Positions 25,401-37,840 of a stretch of DNA of 64,000 bases are shown here, piece after piece. A model generated the notes under the pieces. It was not told the origin of the DNA and made no database searches. It was given only the letters and a program-made list of their open reading frames with translations. Within the stretch, counting starts at the first letter, position 1. Each line of letters starts with the position of its first letter. The stretch is from NCBI GenBank assembly GCA_905183005.1, contig CAJJDO010000068.1, positions 310,001 to 374,000 of the forward strand, read 5' to 3'. The stretch comes from Paramecium pentaurelia. Its lineage: Eukaryota > Ciliophora > Oligohymenophorea > Peniculida > Parameciidae. A program made the translations under genes and the position numbers.

Positions 25401-27691
25401 TCTATATAAAATATTGTTATCGTAAAAGAAATCTCAATAAAATAATTAAAGTTGATGGATCAATTAAATTTAGTAGGAGAACATTAATGGACAAAAATGT
25501 TGTAATAAAGTTTAATAGATTTGAAATCTATGAAGATAATTTTAGATCAAATATCTATGTAAATTAAACATTTAATATAATTTAGAATTCATTAGCCTTA
25601 AAATAAAGAGCATCAATCAAATAAGTATAAAATAATGTAAATACTATGAATTAAATATAAATGTAATTGAATTAATCATACAGTTAATATATAGATGAAT
25701 CATTTAGAATTAATTAAAGTAAATCATTGATAACTTATGAATAAATAACTGGAGACTTTTATAATTAGAATTAATAAATAAATTTGAGTCTTAATGTTGA
25801 AGAGAATATTTTCTTAAAAGATGATTAAAATAAATGTTCTGTAGTTAGTTTAAATGAATTTGTTTAATTCAAATTATATAGCAGACTTCTTTTATTACAG
25901 ATTCTATTATCTTATATAATGATATGTATATTTGCAGATTCAGAAAATTCTAAGTTATTATTTGATTAAAATATATCCCAATTAAACCTTTTTTTCACTA
26001 TATAATTATCTATATTAAAAGTCTATAATGCATTTATAGATGTGTCATTATTTAATAATTATTAGATAAAAGATTTAGATCTAGAATTTGTTAATTTGAA
26101 TAATAATCAATTTTATGATCATTATAAATTAGTTGTAAAGGAATAATTAAATTTAATAAAAAATACTTATCAATCTTAAAGTTATATTCATTGCTTTTAT
26201 AATATAGATATTCATTAAAGTAATAACTAATCAATAATTGACATCTATAATTCATATATTGTTAATTTAATATTATTCTAACAAGAATAATTTACAGAAA
26301 CTAATTCAAGTTTGAAATAATTAAATCAATTTAGAGAAATTGTGTATCCATATTTAATTGAATCTTTATCATAAATAATTTTAGAAATTACAAAAAACTT
26401 AGAATTACTTTAAGTTCAATAATATTTTTTCAGAATAATAACAATTACTTATCATACTGTATTTAGTATTATAATTGTAATCATAAATATTTTAATTGTG
26501 TTTAAATTAATAAATAAATAAAATGTAAAAATACTCCTATTAATTTAGTTTGTTTAATAATAGATATTTGAAATTGAAAAAGATACTGTATCTAAAGTTA
26601 ATTAGTATTATAGCGGTTTGAGATATTAGTTCATTCATTGTTTTGAAACTAAGAATTTGCCTTTAAGTAAAATTTTTAATCTATCTATTAGAACCTTTAT
26701 CTAATTCAATTAATCATTAAATATTTCATCAATCAGATACTGAAACAAGTAAGACTAATAACAAGTCAACAAAACACTAAAGATCATTATTGAACTCTAA
26801 AATCTAATAAAGATTGAAAGTACTAATTACAATTTTTATATAGTATGTTCTCACTGGCTAATATTTAATGCTATAACCAGTATTAGTGTTATAATTAATA
26901 ATAATTAATATTATAGCACTTATAGAATTGTCTGAGATGAAGGATAGATTTGATAATTAAAATTTCTTTTTAAATTCTTAAATGTTTTAATCAATGACAT
27001 TAATTAAGGAGATTTACATTGTTGATAATGAAATCCTTTCAGAAAATTTTATTAATACTGAATATTTTTAGAATAGATTATCTTTCATATATGATTAATT
27101 AGAAGAAAAAGACATTGAGTTTACTAATTATGTTGAAGAAAATACTATATTAAAAGGTAATATTTGTTAGAATGAGATATTCATATCATAAGAATAATTA
27201 TGCTCAGATTATTTAAATGGTGCTTTAAGACATGGATTAAACTTTTATTTTAAATTAGTATCTTAAATGATTTTAGTTACTTTAAATACAAAAGAAACTA
27301 GATTTAATAAATTAAATCTCCAAGATATTAATTATTATTAATTGGTATAAAATTATAATTAATAGGGTTACAGTTTCAAAATGAAATTTTTGATTCCTCT
27401 ACTTTAGCAGTGAATACTTGGAATTAAAGTATAATCTAGGAATATTTTGAATTTTTAGATTTAGAAATCATTGTCATGTAATAATTATATTATATTTATA
27501 AAAGGATATGCTTTCTCTCAATAATAGGATTTTATCATTTTTTATTTTTTGAGTTATAATATTTTCAAAAATTGAAAATACAATTCTCCAAAATAAATTA
27601 ATTTTATAATCGTTACATACCCAATGAAACTTTATTAAAATAAAAAATTATGCGTTCTTAATTTTTAAGAAGAGGAATAATCAAAAAATGA
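22413..27691 (+). CDS. Very large TmcB-like multi-span membrane protein (paralogue)
   Basis: Predicted 1698 residues. Seven introns (22538-22562, 22801-22822, 23162-23186, 25372-25394, 26667-26691, 27410-27439, 27473-27504) give a clean frame. It parallels the minus-strand neighbour throughout: N-terminal spans, a RCYCQQK segment, a helical region (EIHILYIRFLVFNMNLKSL, typical of TmcB-like proteins), a PAS-like part (SIILHTDLNGNILKQS, LIPQSMIRNHQ), an acidic EDSESDDD stretch and C-terminal spans. Both end in a basic helix plus KK (FLRRGIIKK here, FKKYGILKK in the neighbour), which confirms the stop. The last intron removes a frame break inside the final membrane span. Function unknown; possibly a membrane sensor. 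Confidence 0.8.
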
Positions 27692-27857
27692 AGTAAATGT
27701 ACTTTTATTTGTGTTTTTATTATAAATTATTTAATTTAACTATTAAAAAATATAGATCATCAAAAATTACATTTATTATTCAATTACTAAACTTACTTTT
27801 AGGTCAGACACTATTATCAAACTTTAAGAAATCCTTAAAGTATTTATACTTTCAAAA

Positions 27858-28295
27858 ATGACTTTGAATATATAATATATATAATCATAGTTTATCAAAT
27901 AAGTGAATATCAGCCTATTACTCTCTTGGAATTTTAAAGACTCTTCCTTAAAATTATTTAAAAGCTTATTAGAAATTTATATTGACAAGAATTTTCAAGA
28001 AAGAGTATAAAAAATGGAAAATTTATTATATTAACAATAAAAGAATAAGTTAATTAATATATTATTTGTAAATAATTTTAATATATATTTTGGTGAAGAC
28101 TCAATCTAAATATACATTTTTGGTTTTTCACAATAAAACTTGTGTTTTTTTGATGAACTTTTTTTTAGGATATTTTAATAAATTTATCAATTCTCATATT
28201 TACAAATTATTAATATCCATATATTTAAGAGCATAATAGATAAATATCCTTATTAAATGTTAAAGATCAACAACAAATTTAAAAACAATAAATGA
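27858..28295 (+). CDS. Possible small protein, unrecognised
   Basis: Open frame of 145 codons from ATG 27858 to TGA 28293-28295, lying between the TmcB-like gene and the converging kinase gene. The predicted protein is rich in Ile, Phe, Asn, Leu and Gln with several hydrophobic helices (SLLLSWNFKDSSLKLFKSL). The frame can be extended upstream to 27697 if a 26-nt intron at 27815-27840 is assumed, but that would leave almost no spacer after the previous stop. Composition is close to that of AT-rich noncoding DNA, so it may not be real. Confidence 0.35.
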
Positions 28296-28398
28296 TTAAA
28301 TTATTTCATATTTATACAATAAATGTAATAGATAGTTTTATATAATCTAATTGATTATCACTATAGTTATTTGATTTAAATAGATATATAATGAAATT

Positions 28399-29632
28399 TC
28401 ATTATTCTTTAATTTTATTTTCGATTATTTCTTATGGATTCAATTAGTTTTAACTTATAGTTTCAACATCTGTTTATTATTCTAATTATTATTATGGACT
28501 TTATTGATTTTATTACTAATCTTTTTTACTATTGTTTTCGAATTTCATTTTGGCTTACAAACTAAATTGTTCTTTAATTCCCAATTTTGGTTCAACATAT
28601 GAGAATATGGGCTTCTTGTTTTAACTAATTTATTTAGGAATGGTTTCATTCAATTATTAAAGTAATTCATTGTAGGTGGCTCTTTATTTTTCATCATGTT
28701 CAAGCATTCTTGTTAGAATATACTTAATTTTTTGATTTTAGACATTTCTCAATAACTCTTAAGTTATTTACTAACCTTGTTCACCCTGAATCAATTATGT
28801 AAATTTACAGAATTTAATTTTTAAATCTCTGAATTCAACAATAGAGTTGTCTATAACAAAGTTACACCCAATGAATAAACATCAGATTTTTCAACATTGT
28901 GAGTTATTTTATTAATTTTTGAAATTTAGAATTGACCCTCTTCAAAAGCTTTCCATAATATTGGAGACAAATAAGCAGGTGTACCAACTAATGTTCCATT
29001 TATTGTAGGTAATTTCTCTTTCATTAATTTTCGAGAAACCCCAAAATCAGTAATAATTATTTACTATTCTTTATTTAGAAGAATATTTTCTGGTTTTATA
29101 TCTCTATTTAAATATCAATTAAATACCTATGATAAATATTTGAATGCAATTTAATATCATTTAATGTTTATATACATTATAAAAATATTTATTGCAATTA
29201 ATCATCCGAAAAATATTTATTAGCTAATCTTCTCTCTTCAATCTCTTTCATTAAACTTTTATCAGCTAGTTCCATAACTAATACTAATGTGTAATTTTTT
29301 GTTATTTGATTAGCCCATGCATAACTCTATATATTTTATTTAAATATTACTTTGTAAAGTTTAATGATATTTGGATGTTAATTTGGCAGACTTTTTAATA
29401 TAAGAAATTCTTTCTATATAGTTGTAAATGACTTTTCTGTTTTAGCATTCATCATTTTTACTGCATAATACTATCCATTATAACCATCTTATCCTTCCTA
29501 TACTTTTTCTAATTCAGGATTAATGCATCTTTTCGTTTTCATTTTATAAACTTCACCATATGTCCCTTTTCCTAATAAATCATTCTATTTTTCAAAGTCT
29601 TCTAAAAATTCTTAAATATTAGGATAACTCAT
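28399..29632 (-). CDS. Serine/threonine protein kinase
   Basis: Predicted 387 residues with the kinase domain from about residue 14 to 300. Visible motifs: Gly loop LLGKGTYGEVYKM, lysine YYAVKMM, catalytic loop HRDIKPENILLN, DFG (ITDFGVSRK) and an activation segment GTLVGTPAYLSP. The APE motif is altered to SPI, and DVYSLGVTLLQ marks subdomain IX. All catalytic residues are present. Introns: 29327-29350, 29104-29126 and 28786-28808; the second splits the HRD motif. The tail is Gln-rich. An insert after the Gly loop (RCINPELEKVQEG) is unusual. Subfamily cannot be set by eye. Confidence 0.85.
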
Positions 29633-29994
29633 ATTAAAAATATTTTAATTATATATTTATATATAATATTTAAATAATAATTAAAAGAGGACAGATTTTA
29701 TAAATTATTTTAATAACATCTATAAGTATAAATGATTTTAATCTAATAATGCTATTTCAAAATGCCATTTAATTTTATCAGAATTATTGCAATAATATAA
29801 TAAATTTAATTAATAATAGATATCTGTAACGTTTCAATAAGATTTTGAGAATATTATTGTAATTTAGTATTAGTTTTAGAATAAATGAAAATTAATATCT
29901 TGATATTGTTCAATTTATAAATAAAAGACAATCTTACTAAAATATATATGTATATTAATAATCAATAAACTTTATTTGTTAATTTTTATAATTT
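29633..29994. other. Intergenic region between divergent genes
   Basis: About 360 bases of AT-rich sequence between the kinase (minus strand) and the next plus-strand gene. No open frame of note, no repeat and no recognised signal. It presumably carries both promoters. Confidence 0.5.
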
Positions 29995-31022
29995 ATGATA
30001 AACTACTTATGTAATTATTTATCTGTAATTAGAACAAAGTGACTCTTCTTCATTCCCATTTACTGAAAGAAGAATAAGCCATCTAATTTTAAATTAAAGT
30101 AACTTCGAAACAAAATCAAAAACAATAATAGGAGATAATTTCAGAAGAACAATCAAAAAGAATTCACTATTGCATTCCATGAGACTCCTGAAAGAACGTG
30201 AAATAGATGAACCTACACCTATAGCTACAGAGAAGTAATTATAAACTAAGAAATTTATAAATTTAAAACCTTTAAAAAAGGCTATAGAAAAAATAACTCT
30301 AATGAGATAAGAACAATTGAGTAGAAGAAAATCTGCATATGGTGAATAATTTGGTGAAATGACAGCAAAATAATTTCAAAATCTTCCAACATCTATTGAA
30401 TAACATAAACAAATTGATGGATAAAGATTTGCATTAACAAGTTTTGCTGATATTTTAGAGAGAAAAAAAAGAAAAAGAACAACTAAAAAGTAAAGTATTT
30501 TAAGATAATTATCAAAATAAGAATCTTTAGTTGGTATAAATAATCTTTATTATCATCATAGAATATGATCATTTGGAAAGACCACCATCTTGTAAGACTC
30601 CTCCAAAACAAATTATCATTAAATAATAACTTAAATCTCAATTGGAATTAACAAAAGAAAAACAATTCAAATAATTAGATTAGAAGATGATAAGCTTTTT
30701 ATCTGGAAAACCAGCAGAAGTTAAAGAATTTGTACAAAGAAAAAAAGCATATACAATTAATTATTAAGTGACAACTCCTTAATCTTCTTCAATAACAGGT
30801 AATCATAGAAACTCAACACTTTTCCCAAGTTTACATATAAACAAATTAGATAGATGTTAAACTAATTATTATGAGTCAAAATATGCACCTTAACTTAGTA
30901 ATCGTTAAATTTAGAGTAGAGTTAGACCATATATTACATATAATAGAACGTTAATAAAATTTATAAAGTCAGAGATAAAAAATTATTCATAAACTATCTA
31001 GAAGTCAATTTATAATTTATGA
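29995..31022 (+). CDS. Unrecognised 325-residue basic protein
   Basis: Introns 30011-30032 and 30534-30561 give one frame. The protein is strongly basic and Ser/Thr/Lys/Gln-rich with no membrane segment, for example a KRKRTTKKQ cluster after ILERK. Pro-rich phrases (RPPSCKTPPKQ) suggest a largely disordered or filament-associated protein. The start codon is six codons before the first intron. No family recognised. Confidence 0.6.
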
Positions 31023-31175
31023 TTATATTGTGATGTTAATTAATTTTACTTTATTGAATTTACATAATCAATATTAATTGCCCTATTTTATTTAAGCAGT
31101 AGATTATTATATAATTTTTATAATAATTATTGATTTCATACTCCGTAATAATTAAAAAAATATTTAATTAATTAA

Positions 31176-32093
31176 ATGAAAGCATTCGTCATCTCAAAAT
31201 ATGGTACTAAACCACTTTGGTAATAAGTTCTTAAACCTTCTCTATTGTCACACTAAGTTATGATTAAAGTGAGATATGCTCCTGTAAACCCAGCAGACAT
31301 CTACTACTCTTTAGGCATCTATGGAATCAAAAAGGCTCTTCCCACTTAATTAGGAATGGAAGGAGTTGGTGAAGTAGTTGAAGGAAAACATAAGGGGAAA
31401 TTAGTAGCATTTCTACCTGCTAGATAAGTTGGAAGTTGGGCAGAATATGTTGCAGCTAATGAAAATGATATTTATGAAGTGGAAAATGATATATAAGGTA
31501 GTATGGCTATAATTAATCCTTTTACTGTTCTTGGATTCTAAGAAAGGGCCAAATAATTTAAGAGTATCTTATTTTCTTCTGCTCGATCATCCACTGCAAT
31601 TTAAGGAATCAAGCTTTTTAAAGAATTAGGAAAGGATGTTTGGGCAGTTGCTAAGGAGAATAAAGATTATGTTAATACATTGGTGGATGATGAGAATCTC
31701 TTATAAAACATTCAAAAGAACATCAAAGAAAAAACAATCTTTTTTGATTCAACTTCTGGAGATAAGGCTGGAACTATTTTAACATAATTACCAGGAAATA
31801 GTGTTCTTGTAAATTATGGATCATCAACTGCTACATATATAGGAAAGATCAATCCTAATTAATTGATATTTAATGGAAAATCTATTGAAGGTTTTTGGAT
31901 GCACAATTACTATAATTCATTAACTAGATAATAAAAAGAGGTTGCCTTTAAATATATCAATTCTAAACTTGATAATATTTTTAAATCTGATATTTATCAA
32001 ATAGTTAAACCATAAGATATTTCAGGTGAAGAATTGTTCAAAATATAGAGTTAGACTCGTGGATAAGGTAAGATTATTTTAGAATTTAAATGA
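31176..32093 (+). CDS. MDR-superfamily oxidoreductase (quinone reductase / enoyl reductase type)
   Basis: Intron-less, 305 residues. Medium-chain dehydrogenase/reductase fold: N-terminal GroES-like half with KVRYAPVNPADIYYSLGIYG and a GMEGVGEVVEG motif, the signature of the quinone oxidoreductase and mitochondrial enoyl-CoA reductase groups. The nucleotide-binding half is less canonical: the usual GxGxxG region is replaced by SSARSSTAIQGIKLFKELG. No zinc-binding Cys set is seen, so it is a zinc-free MDR. It probably uses NADPH; the substrate is unknown. Length is slightly short for the family (about 320-340). The neighbouring gene at 32207-32644 converges with it. Confidence 0.8.
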
Positions 32094-32206
32094 TATATCA
32101 TAAATAAAATTATTATTATTATTTTCTACATTGATTTAATTAATATGAAATATTATTAATTTATTTATAATATTTAAAATTATATATTTTAATATCACAT
32201 ATAAAA

Positions 32207-32644
32207 TCAACCTAATATTATAGCATGTTATGTGTTATGTTCTTCAAATTATTATTCAGATTCAAAATATCTAATATTAATGAATAAATTCTACTTAAAA
32301 CAAGTATCAAGATCACAAGAATAAAATTTCTCTGTATCATCTAATCTTTTGACTGAGCATACAATATCATTGCAGAATTTGCAAAATGTTTAACCATCAA
32401 TATAATAGCATTCATAACACATAAAATGTCTGCAAGGATTTATAACAACTCTTACACTTGCTGGAAAATCACAAATTGGACAAAATTTAGCTTTCTTCTA
32501 AATTGATTTAGGATTTAAAAATGTTGCTGCAGTGCGTGGATCATATCTAACTTAATTTTCTGGAGGTGGATAATTTGGGTATTAAGGTATTTGTTGTTGT
32601 TAGGGTTATTGAATTTGAGGTTGTTGTGGCTATAATGTATTCAT
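32207..32644 (-). CDS. Hakai-like RING plus C2H2 zinc-finger protein
   Basis: Intron-less, 145 residues. A Gln/Pro-rich N-terminus (about 45 residues, with TAA/TAG Gln codons) is followed by a RING-type finger (CPICDFPA, PCRHFMCYECYYIDG, FCKFCNDIV). Next comes a C2H2-like part (FYSCDLDTCFKQ... ESEQQFEEHNTQH). This order, RING then a single C2H2 with the spacing C-x4-C...H-x3-H, is the Hakai/CBLL1 layout. Hakai is an E3 ligase and a member of the mRNA m6A writer complex in animals and plants. The protein is much shorter than animal Hakai and ends right after the C2H2. The family call rests on motif order and is fairly strong. Confidence 0.75.
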
Positions 32645-32715
32645 TTGATATTAATTAAGAAATATATATATTAATTTAATTTATTTCAAAAGAGAGTATA
32701 TTAATGACATTCTAA

Positions 32716-33531
32716 TCAATCAGATTTCTTTTCTATTGTCATTTTTCTCTTACCATGTTTTTCTTAATGAATTCTAAGTTCTTTGATCTTTTTATCAAAA
32801 ATACTTAATTAACGCATCTATCTTTCTTTCTCTGCCTCTTCTTCTTATCTTATCAAATATGAATGTAATATTTTAGGTTGAAATTCTTTAGATTATTCTG
32901 TTTTCTTTTAAACATTCATTTTTTCTAAACTTACTTAAATGCTCTTATTCTCAGTCCTTAATTTACTTTATTCTGATACATTATAATTGTAATTCTTATT
33001 AAAACTATTTATATAGGATCTGTTAGTGTCTTAATTGCTTTTATCTAATTTTGAGCTATCTTAGCTCCTGGAAGAAAGTTATTTTTCTAAATTCAATGAT
33101 TTAAAAATCTTTTTATATTATTCTCTAATTGCTGGAAATGATAATGGTTTCTTATCAGAATGGACTCCTTCAATAAGAATTTAGTTCTTATTAAGAAGAT
33201 GTTAGAATGATTCAAAAATCCCTTACTTTTTTTTGAATCCTTTTCTTTAATATTCTTCCATATAACGAGGATGATAAATTTCTTTTTATTTGATAATATA
33301 TTCTGGTCTATATACTTAGTCTGTTAATTAGACTAAGGGATTATAAATAGAAACAGGAGGCAATTTTTTCGTTACATAATTTTGAGGTTTATCATGATGA
33401 ATAAGTACATCTTAATGAAGAGGACTATTAAATTATTTATTATTAGGAAGATGACTATTGCTTTCAAAACGCATAAAATCCTAACCTCTTTTAAATCTAG
33501 GAGGATCTCTATTATCAAGAAATTTTAACAT
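32716..33531 (-). CDS. Unrecognised 271-residue basic protein
   Basis: Single frame from ATG 33531 to TGA 32716-32718, with no intron. The N-terminal half is rich in Pro, Tyr and His with repeated Tyr-containing phrases (YIIKQKEIYHPRYMEEY). The C-terminal half is a charged helix (RQEEEAEKERQMRQ) probably forming a coiled coil and ending in a basic tail. No domain is recognised. It may belong to a cytoskeletal or ciliary group by composition only. Confidence 0.6.
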
Positions 33532-33792
33532 TAATAAATTAATTATTAAATAGCAGTTCCTATTTTGATTTTGAAGATATATAATAATTTCCAATATTTA
33601 AAGAGTATTAGGTGTTTTAGTATTAAATTATACCTTATTATGTAATTATTACTTATAAATAAGATTATATTTTAATATTAAGACTGATATAGTAGATTAG
33701 AATTAAAATGAGAAATCTAAAGACTTAATTTTAAGATTTGTGAAGAGATTATAATGAGAAAATTAAAGGGATTGAGTAATAATTATAAATAA

Positions 33793-34400
33793 TCAACAAA
33801 GTTTAGTTTTTTTAATTTTCTTAGGTTAAAGTTCAGTAGATTCTTGCTATTCAATTGTTTGTACGACTTTTTCTTTGACTTCTTTAGCTTATGACATAAT
33901 TTTTTTGATATAATGATTTTTTGTAAATTATGTTTTGTGTATTTTTGATTTAATATGCTAATTTTCAAGTGAAATAATACATCTAAATAATCTTCATAAT
34001 GTTATTTACAAACATTACAATATTTTGACTAACTTTTGGGTTTTGGGAAGTGCTGAATCTATAAAAATAATTACAAGCACTTTATTTTTTGAGGTCAACT
34101 CTTGATACTTTTTTTAGTATTGGTTTTGATATTAATCATTATGTTATAGATGCAGTGGCTATTTTAATATAATTAATACTTAATCAATAAGAGGTATAAA
34201 TCCTGGTTATGCTGGATCTCTGTCATTATTAAATATTGGTATTGTTTCCATCATGCATTTCATGATTCTTATAAAATTGAGTGAAATCTATACTCACTAA
34301 ATGAAGGCGAATAATTAATTTCAACATACTTATACTTAGCATCTCGATTGAATGGATAGGGATATAAGATAAACAAATTTGGACGTTCCTCTAAATTCAT
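33793..34400 (-). CDS. Small protein with a Dbf4-type zinc finger
   Basis: Predicted 171 residues after removing introns 34268-34293, 34159-34179, 34059-34080 and 33958-33980. Near residue 110 it has KYCNVCKQHYEDYLDHIKSK followed by IHKTQF. This is the C-x2-C ... DHI-x2-(K)-x-H pattern of the Dbf4 family finger (motif C), found in the regulatory subunit of the Cdc7 replication kinase. The finger is only complete when the 33958-33980 intron is removed. Upstream are acidic-aromatic and Gln-rich segments, downstream a Lys-rich tail. No clear Dbf4 motif M or N is seen, and the protein is far shorter than Dbf4. It is either a minimal Dbf4 or another finger protein. Confidence 0.65.
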
Positions 34401-34483
34401 TATATATTTAAAAGTTATTTATTTTTTCAATAAATATTTACATTTTTTTCTTAAATAAGAATAGTGAATTTTTAATTATTATT

Positions 34484-35428
34484 ATGTAATAAAAACATTC
34501 TCATGATTTAGTAATTAGCAAAGATAATAGGAGTACATAGAGTGCTCATAAGTGTAGAGGTAGGGATTCACCTCATAAATTATATCAAAATCTAACACAT
34601 AAGAATTCTAACCAATCCAAAGACATTAATCTCCTTCAAAGTTTTTCATCAATTCTTAATTATAGACTATTAGATAAAACCAAATCATTATTTATAAACA
34701 TCTATTGATGTTAATGAGTTGAATAGGTCTTAAAAGACTCAAAATTCTCATTAAAGAATAAAAACAGAAGTTGACAGATCAATAGATTTGAATAAGAGAA
34801 TCTAACCAAAAGTAATATCTGTAATATTAAGTAAATTAAATTAATCTTAATATAGATAAGATTGATATCCATAGAAATAATTAGAATACTCTAGATAAGA
34901 TTTCAACAAGTAAGGCTAATAGACTCAGAACAATTAAATTGAATTAAGGAAGGTTTTTTATTTAAATATTATATAGTGTAAAGAGATATCTAGGATAATC
35001 ACAATAAATACTTCTTTAGACCTGATATCAAACCATAAATATCAATTAAAGCTAATAATTATCTAAGTATTTTTAATCTAACTTATTTATAGAAATTAAT
35101 GCTTAAACTAATTATTAAGACTCTACTCTAGATGATTAATCTTAATTAGATTATTAGTAAAGTAAAATAAATGAATTAAGAAGGAATACTAATCCTAACT
35201 AATTAAAGAAATCAATATTTTAATAAATATAAGATTTTAATTTAATCAAATTTGAGTATTAAAAATCTAATTTAATATAATAGTTAAATTCATTTAGCTA
35301 AAGAAGAAGATTATATGAAGTTTTCATTTGGTTTTCAATATAATCAAGTAAAATCTACTAAAAGGTTTCCAAAAGATGTATTTTATAATGATGTAAGAAA
35401 AGCCAAAAAAAATTTATCAATGTAATGA
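34484..35428 (+). CDS. Unrecognised 269-residue protein
   Basis: Five introns (34641-34665, 34831-34855, 34953-34983, 35067-35092, 35256-35283) are needed for a single frame. The protein is hydrophilic, rich in Gln, Asn, Ser, Arg and Lys. A Ser/Arg/His-rich start is followed by a central Asn/Gln segment and a better-ordered end (EEDYMKFSFGFQYNQVKS). No recognised domain. Splice choices were made by frame continuity and are less certain than for conserved genes. Confidence 0.55.
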
Positions 35429-35711
35429 AACTAATTTATATATATATATATATTTCATTTATCAATTTTTCTAAATATTTTAATTCTATTTAAATTTTAT
35501 GTAAAATATAATTTATTGATTTAAATAATATAAAAATGAAGTCATAAAAAGGGATTTATAATTCAATATTATTATAATATATTGATTAACTTATTTTCAG
35601 TGTAATGAAATTTGATTCATAATTAATGAAATAATTAATTCATACAATTTAAAGCTATAGATGAGTATTTTATTAAATTATTAATAAATTTATTGTTAAA
35701 ACATTTTAGAG

Positions 35712-36455
35712 ATGGACTGTCCTATTAAGCTTAGCTAATTAAAATCAAGCACAGAATAAAAAGAAATCTTTGATAAATTATTCAAAGTGCCTACTTAACA
35801 TGTTTAAAGATCTTAATAAAAACATTAATCTAAATCTGATTTAATAAATGAATTGCGCCAAGAGAATGATGACTTAAAAAATACTATTATTGAATTAAAG
35901 GATAGAATCTAAGAATTAGAATCACTCTTAAAAGGACCACAAACCCTATAAACAGAGGAAGAAAATCAAGAAATTATTTCAGTTGAAATACCATAATAAG
36001 AATTAAAAGAAGAAATGAGTGAAGAAGAGAAATCTCTTCATTTTGCCTTAATGCTTTAATAACAAGAAGAAATGGAATTTTAAAATCGATTAATTTAGTA
36101 AAATATACATTTATATTTTATAGAATGTAAAATAATGTTGACTTAGATGAAATGAGTTATGAGTAATTATAAGAACTATAAGAGAAAATGGGTTTTGTTA
36201 GTAGAGGGTTAGTAGAACATTAAATCTAAGTGCTTCTTAAGTAATGCACAATTAAAAATTAAACAAATGATTGGTATGATCATAATAGTCTAATATTGTA
36301 GTTGCACAATATGTTTAGAAGATAGTGGAAGTCCTGTAGAAATTTAATTAGAATGTGGACATGTGTTTCATAAGGAATGTATTTCAGAATGGTTATCAAG
36401 AGAAAAACATTGTCCAGTTTGCAAGAGAGATATTGAATTCGGAAAACTTAAGTGA
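35712..36455 (+). CDS. RING-H2 E3 ubiquitin ligase, coiled-coil N-terminus
   Basis: Predicted 229 residues, introns 36098-36123 and 36274-36301. Residues about 25-120 form acidic coiled coil (NELRQENDDLKNTI, EEEKSLHFALMLQ). A short helix typical of this ciliate group (MSYEQLQELQEKMGFVSRGL) follows. The C-terminus is a complete RING-H2 finger (CTICLED, C-x-H-x2-H: ECGHVFHKEC, EWLSREKHCPVC). The last intron ends just before the first zinc Cys. Cytosolic ubiquitin ligase by family; substrates unknown. Start is the first ATG of the frame (MDCPIKLSQ). Confidence 0.85.
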
Positions 36456-36833
36456 AGTGATTTGTTATTTATTTTTTGTTTATTGCATATTATTATTCAA
36501 GTTATTAAAAAATAATAAAATTGTATTTTTTGTATTGGGATTATGTTTATGAACTCTTCAATTTCGATTTTTGTGAGAATCCTGTTGAAAGTTGATGATC
36601 TAAGTACAATTTAAATAAAAATTAGTAACTGGTGAAGTATATAATTTCAGTTTTTTTATCATTATGTATTTAATTAAAAATAGTCTGAGGAGTGATTTTG
36701 TAATTGCATTAAGATTTTAAAAAACTGATAATATTTGGAGAGCGAGAAAAAGTAGGAAATATGGATGTAATGAATAATTTGGATTGAAAACTTTATTAAT
36801 AAATAATAATATATTATATTACAAAAACGAATA
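36456..36833. other. Intergenic region
   Basis: About 380 bases after the RING-H2 gene. Short frames are present but none has coding character. Nothing recognised apart from runs of A and T. Confidence 0.5.
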
Positions 36834-37642
36834 ATGGATGATAATTATCGAGATGAATATCAAGGATCAGAGTCTGAAATTGTTAGAAGGTCTGATGAGA
36901 TGTAATTTAAGTGTATACGCATATCTATAGCATTTTCAATATATTTAATATTGCAAATGCTGGCTCTCAAGATAGAGTACTAGATATAATGGATTTATAT
37001 TGCAATAATTTTCATTATTTGCGATACTATTATATGGATCTTGACTACTATATGGTTATGTACTGAATATTTATTTTACTAGCTTAATAGTAATACCCAA
37101 GAATAGCCAAAGTGTTCTTAGGAATAGCCTAACACTCTACATTTGGACTCCTACCAATTTTTGTTCTACTAATATGTTTGCAATTGGATGAAATTATTAA
37201 TTAGAATTCTATTCTGATTGCATTTCCATTGTTTGCATGGGAAATAATGCTGTTATCATTTTTGATTTTTATCATTCCTGGATTATGTGATGATAATTAA
37301 GGATCTAAGAAATGGGTAGCTGTAGTTATTCTATACTATATTGCTATTATTTACACAGAGGTTGCTACACTAATTCAATTACAATTCAATTTTAATTGGT
37401 TTTGGGTAACATCTTTACTTATCTTTACATTGTTTTACAATATTATTATACTAATAACCGACTGTAATATAACTGTGATTTGGCCATGCATTATTTTAGT
37501 TATTTGTATCTTCAGTTTAACTTAAATGACACTTGTTTTGAATGATCCAAATAAAGATCAAAATAAATAAATGCAATATCTGGCAATCATACCAATATGT
37601 GTGATTAGTATTATTAATTTCATTAAATAAATCATAATGTGA
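36834..37642 (+). CDS. Multi-span membrane protein, TMEM185-like appearance
   Basis: Predicted 261 residues with one intron at 37090-37112. A short polar, acidic N-terminus (MDDNYRDEYQ) is followed by about seven hydrophobic spans with few charges. The central part is FGLLPIFVLLICLQLDEII then an AFPLFAWEIMLL span. The pattern of LDEII followed by an (F)PL(F)xW(E) span recalls TMEM185/TMEM60-type proteins, which are common in ciliates and have no clear molecular function. No catalytic motif is seen. The family link is tentative. Confidence 0.65.
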
Positions 37643-37840
37643 ATATATTAAATGTTTATTTTTATATAGTAAGTTAAAAATATATTAAAAAAACTTTAAA
37701 TTTTTGATTTAAGATCTTCTTATTTTAATGAATACTTCTAAATTCATCTAAGTAGAAGTAGATTGTCAAATTATTAAATAATATTAAAAGAATCCAAATA
37801 GTTAATTATTATTTTATAAATATACACAAAATTGTAAATT

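Noticed and set aside
33783..33968. A Lys/Leu-rich 61-codon minus-strand frame
   Set aside because: Shadow of the Dbf4-type finger gene; the other frame joins to the zinc-finger exon by a normal 23-nt intron.
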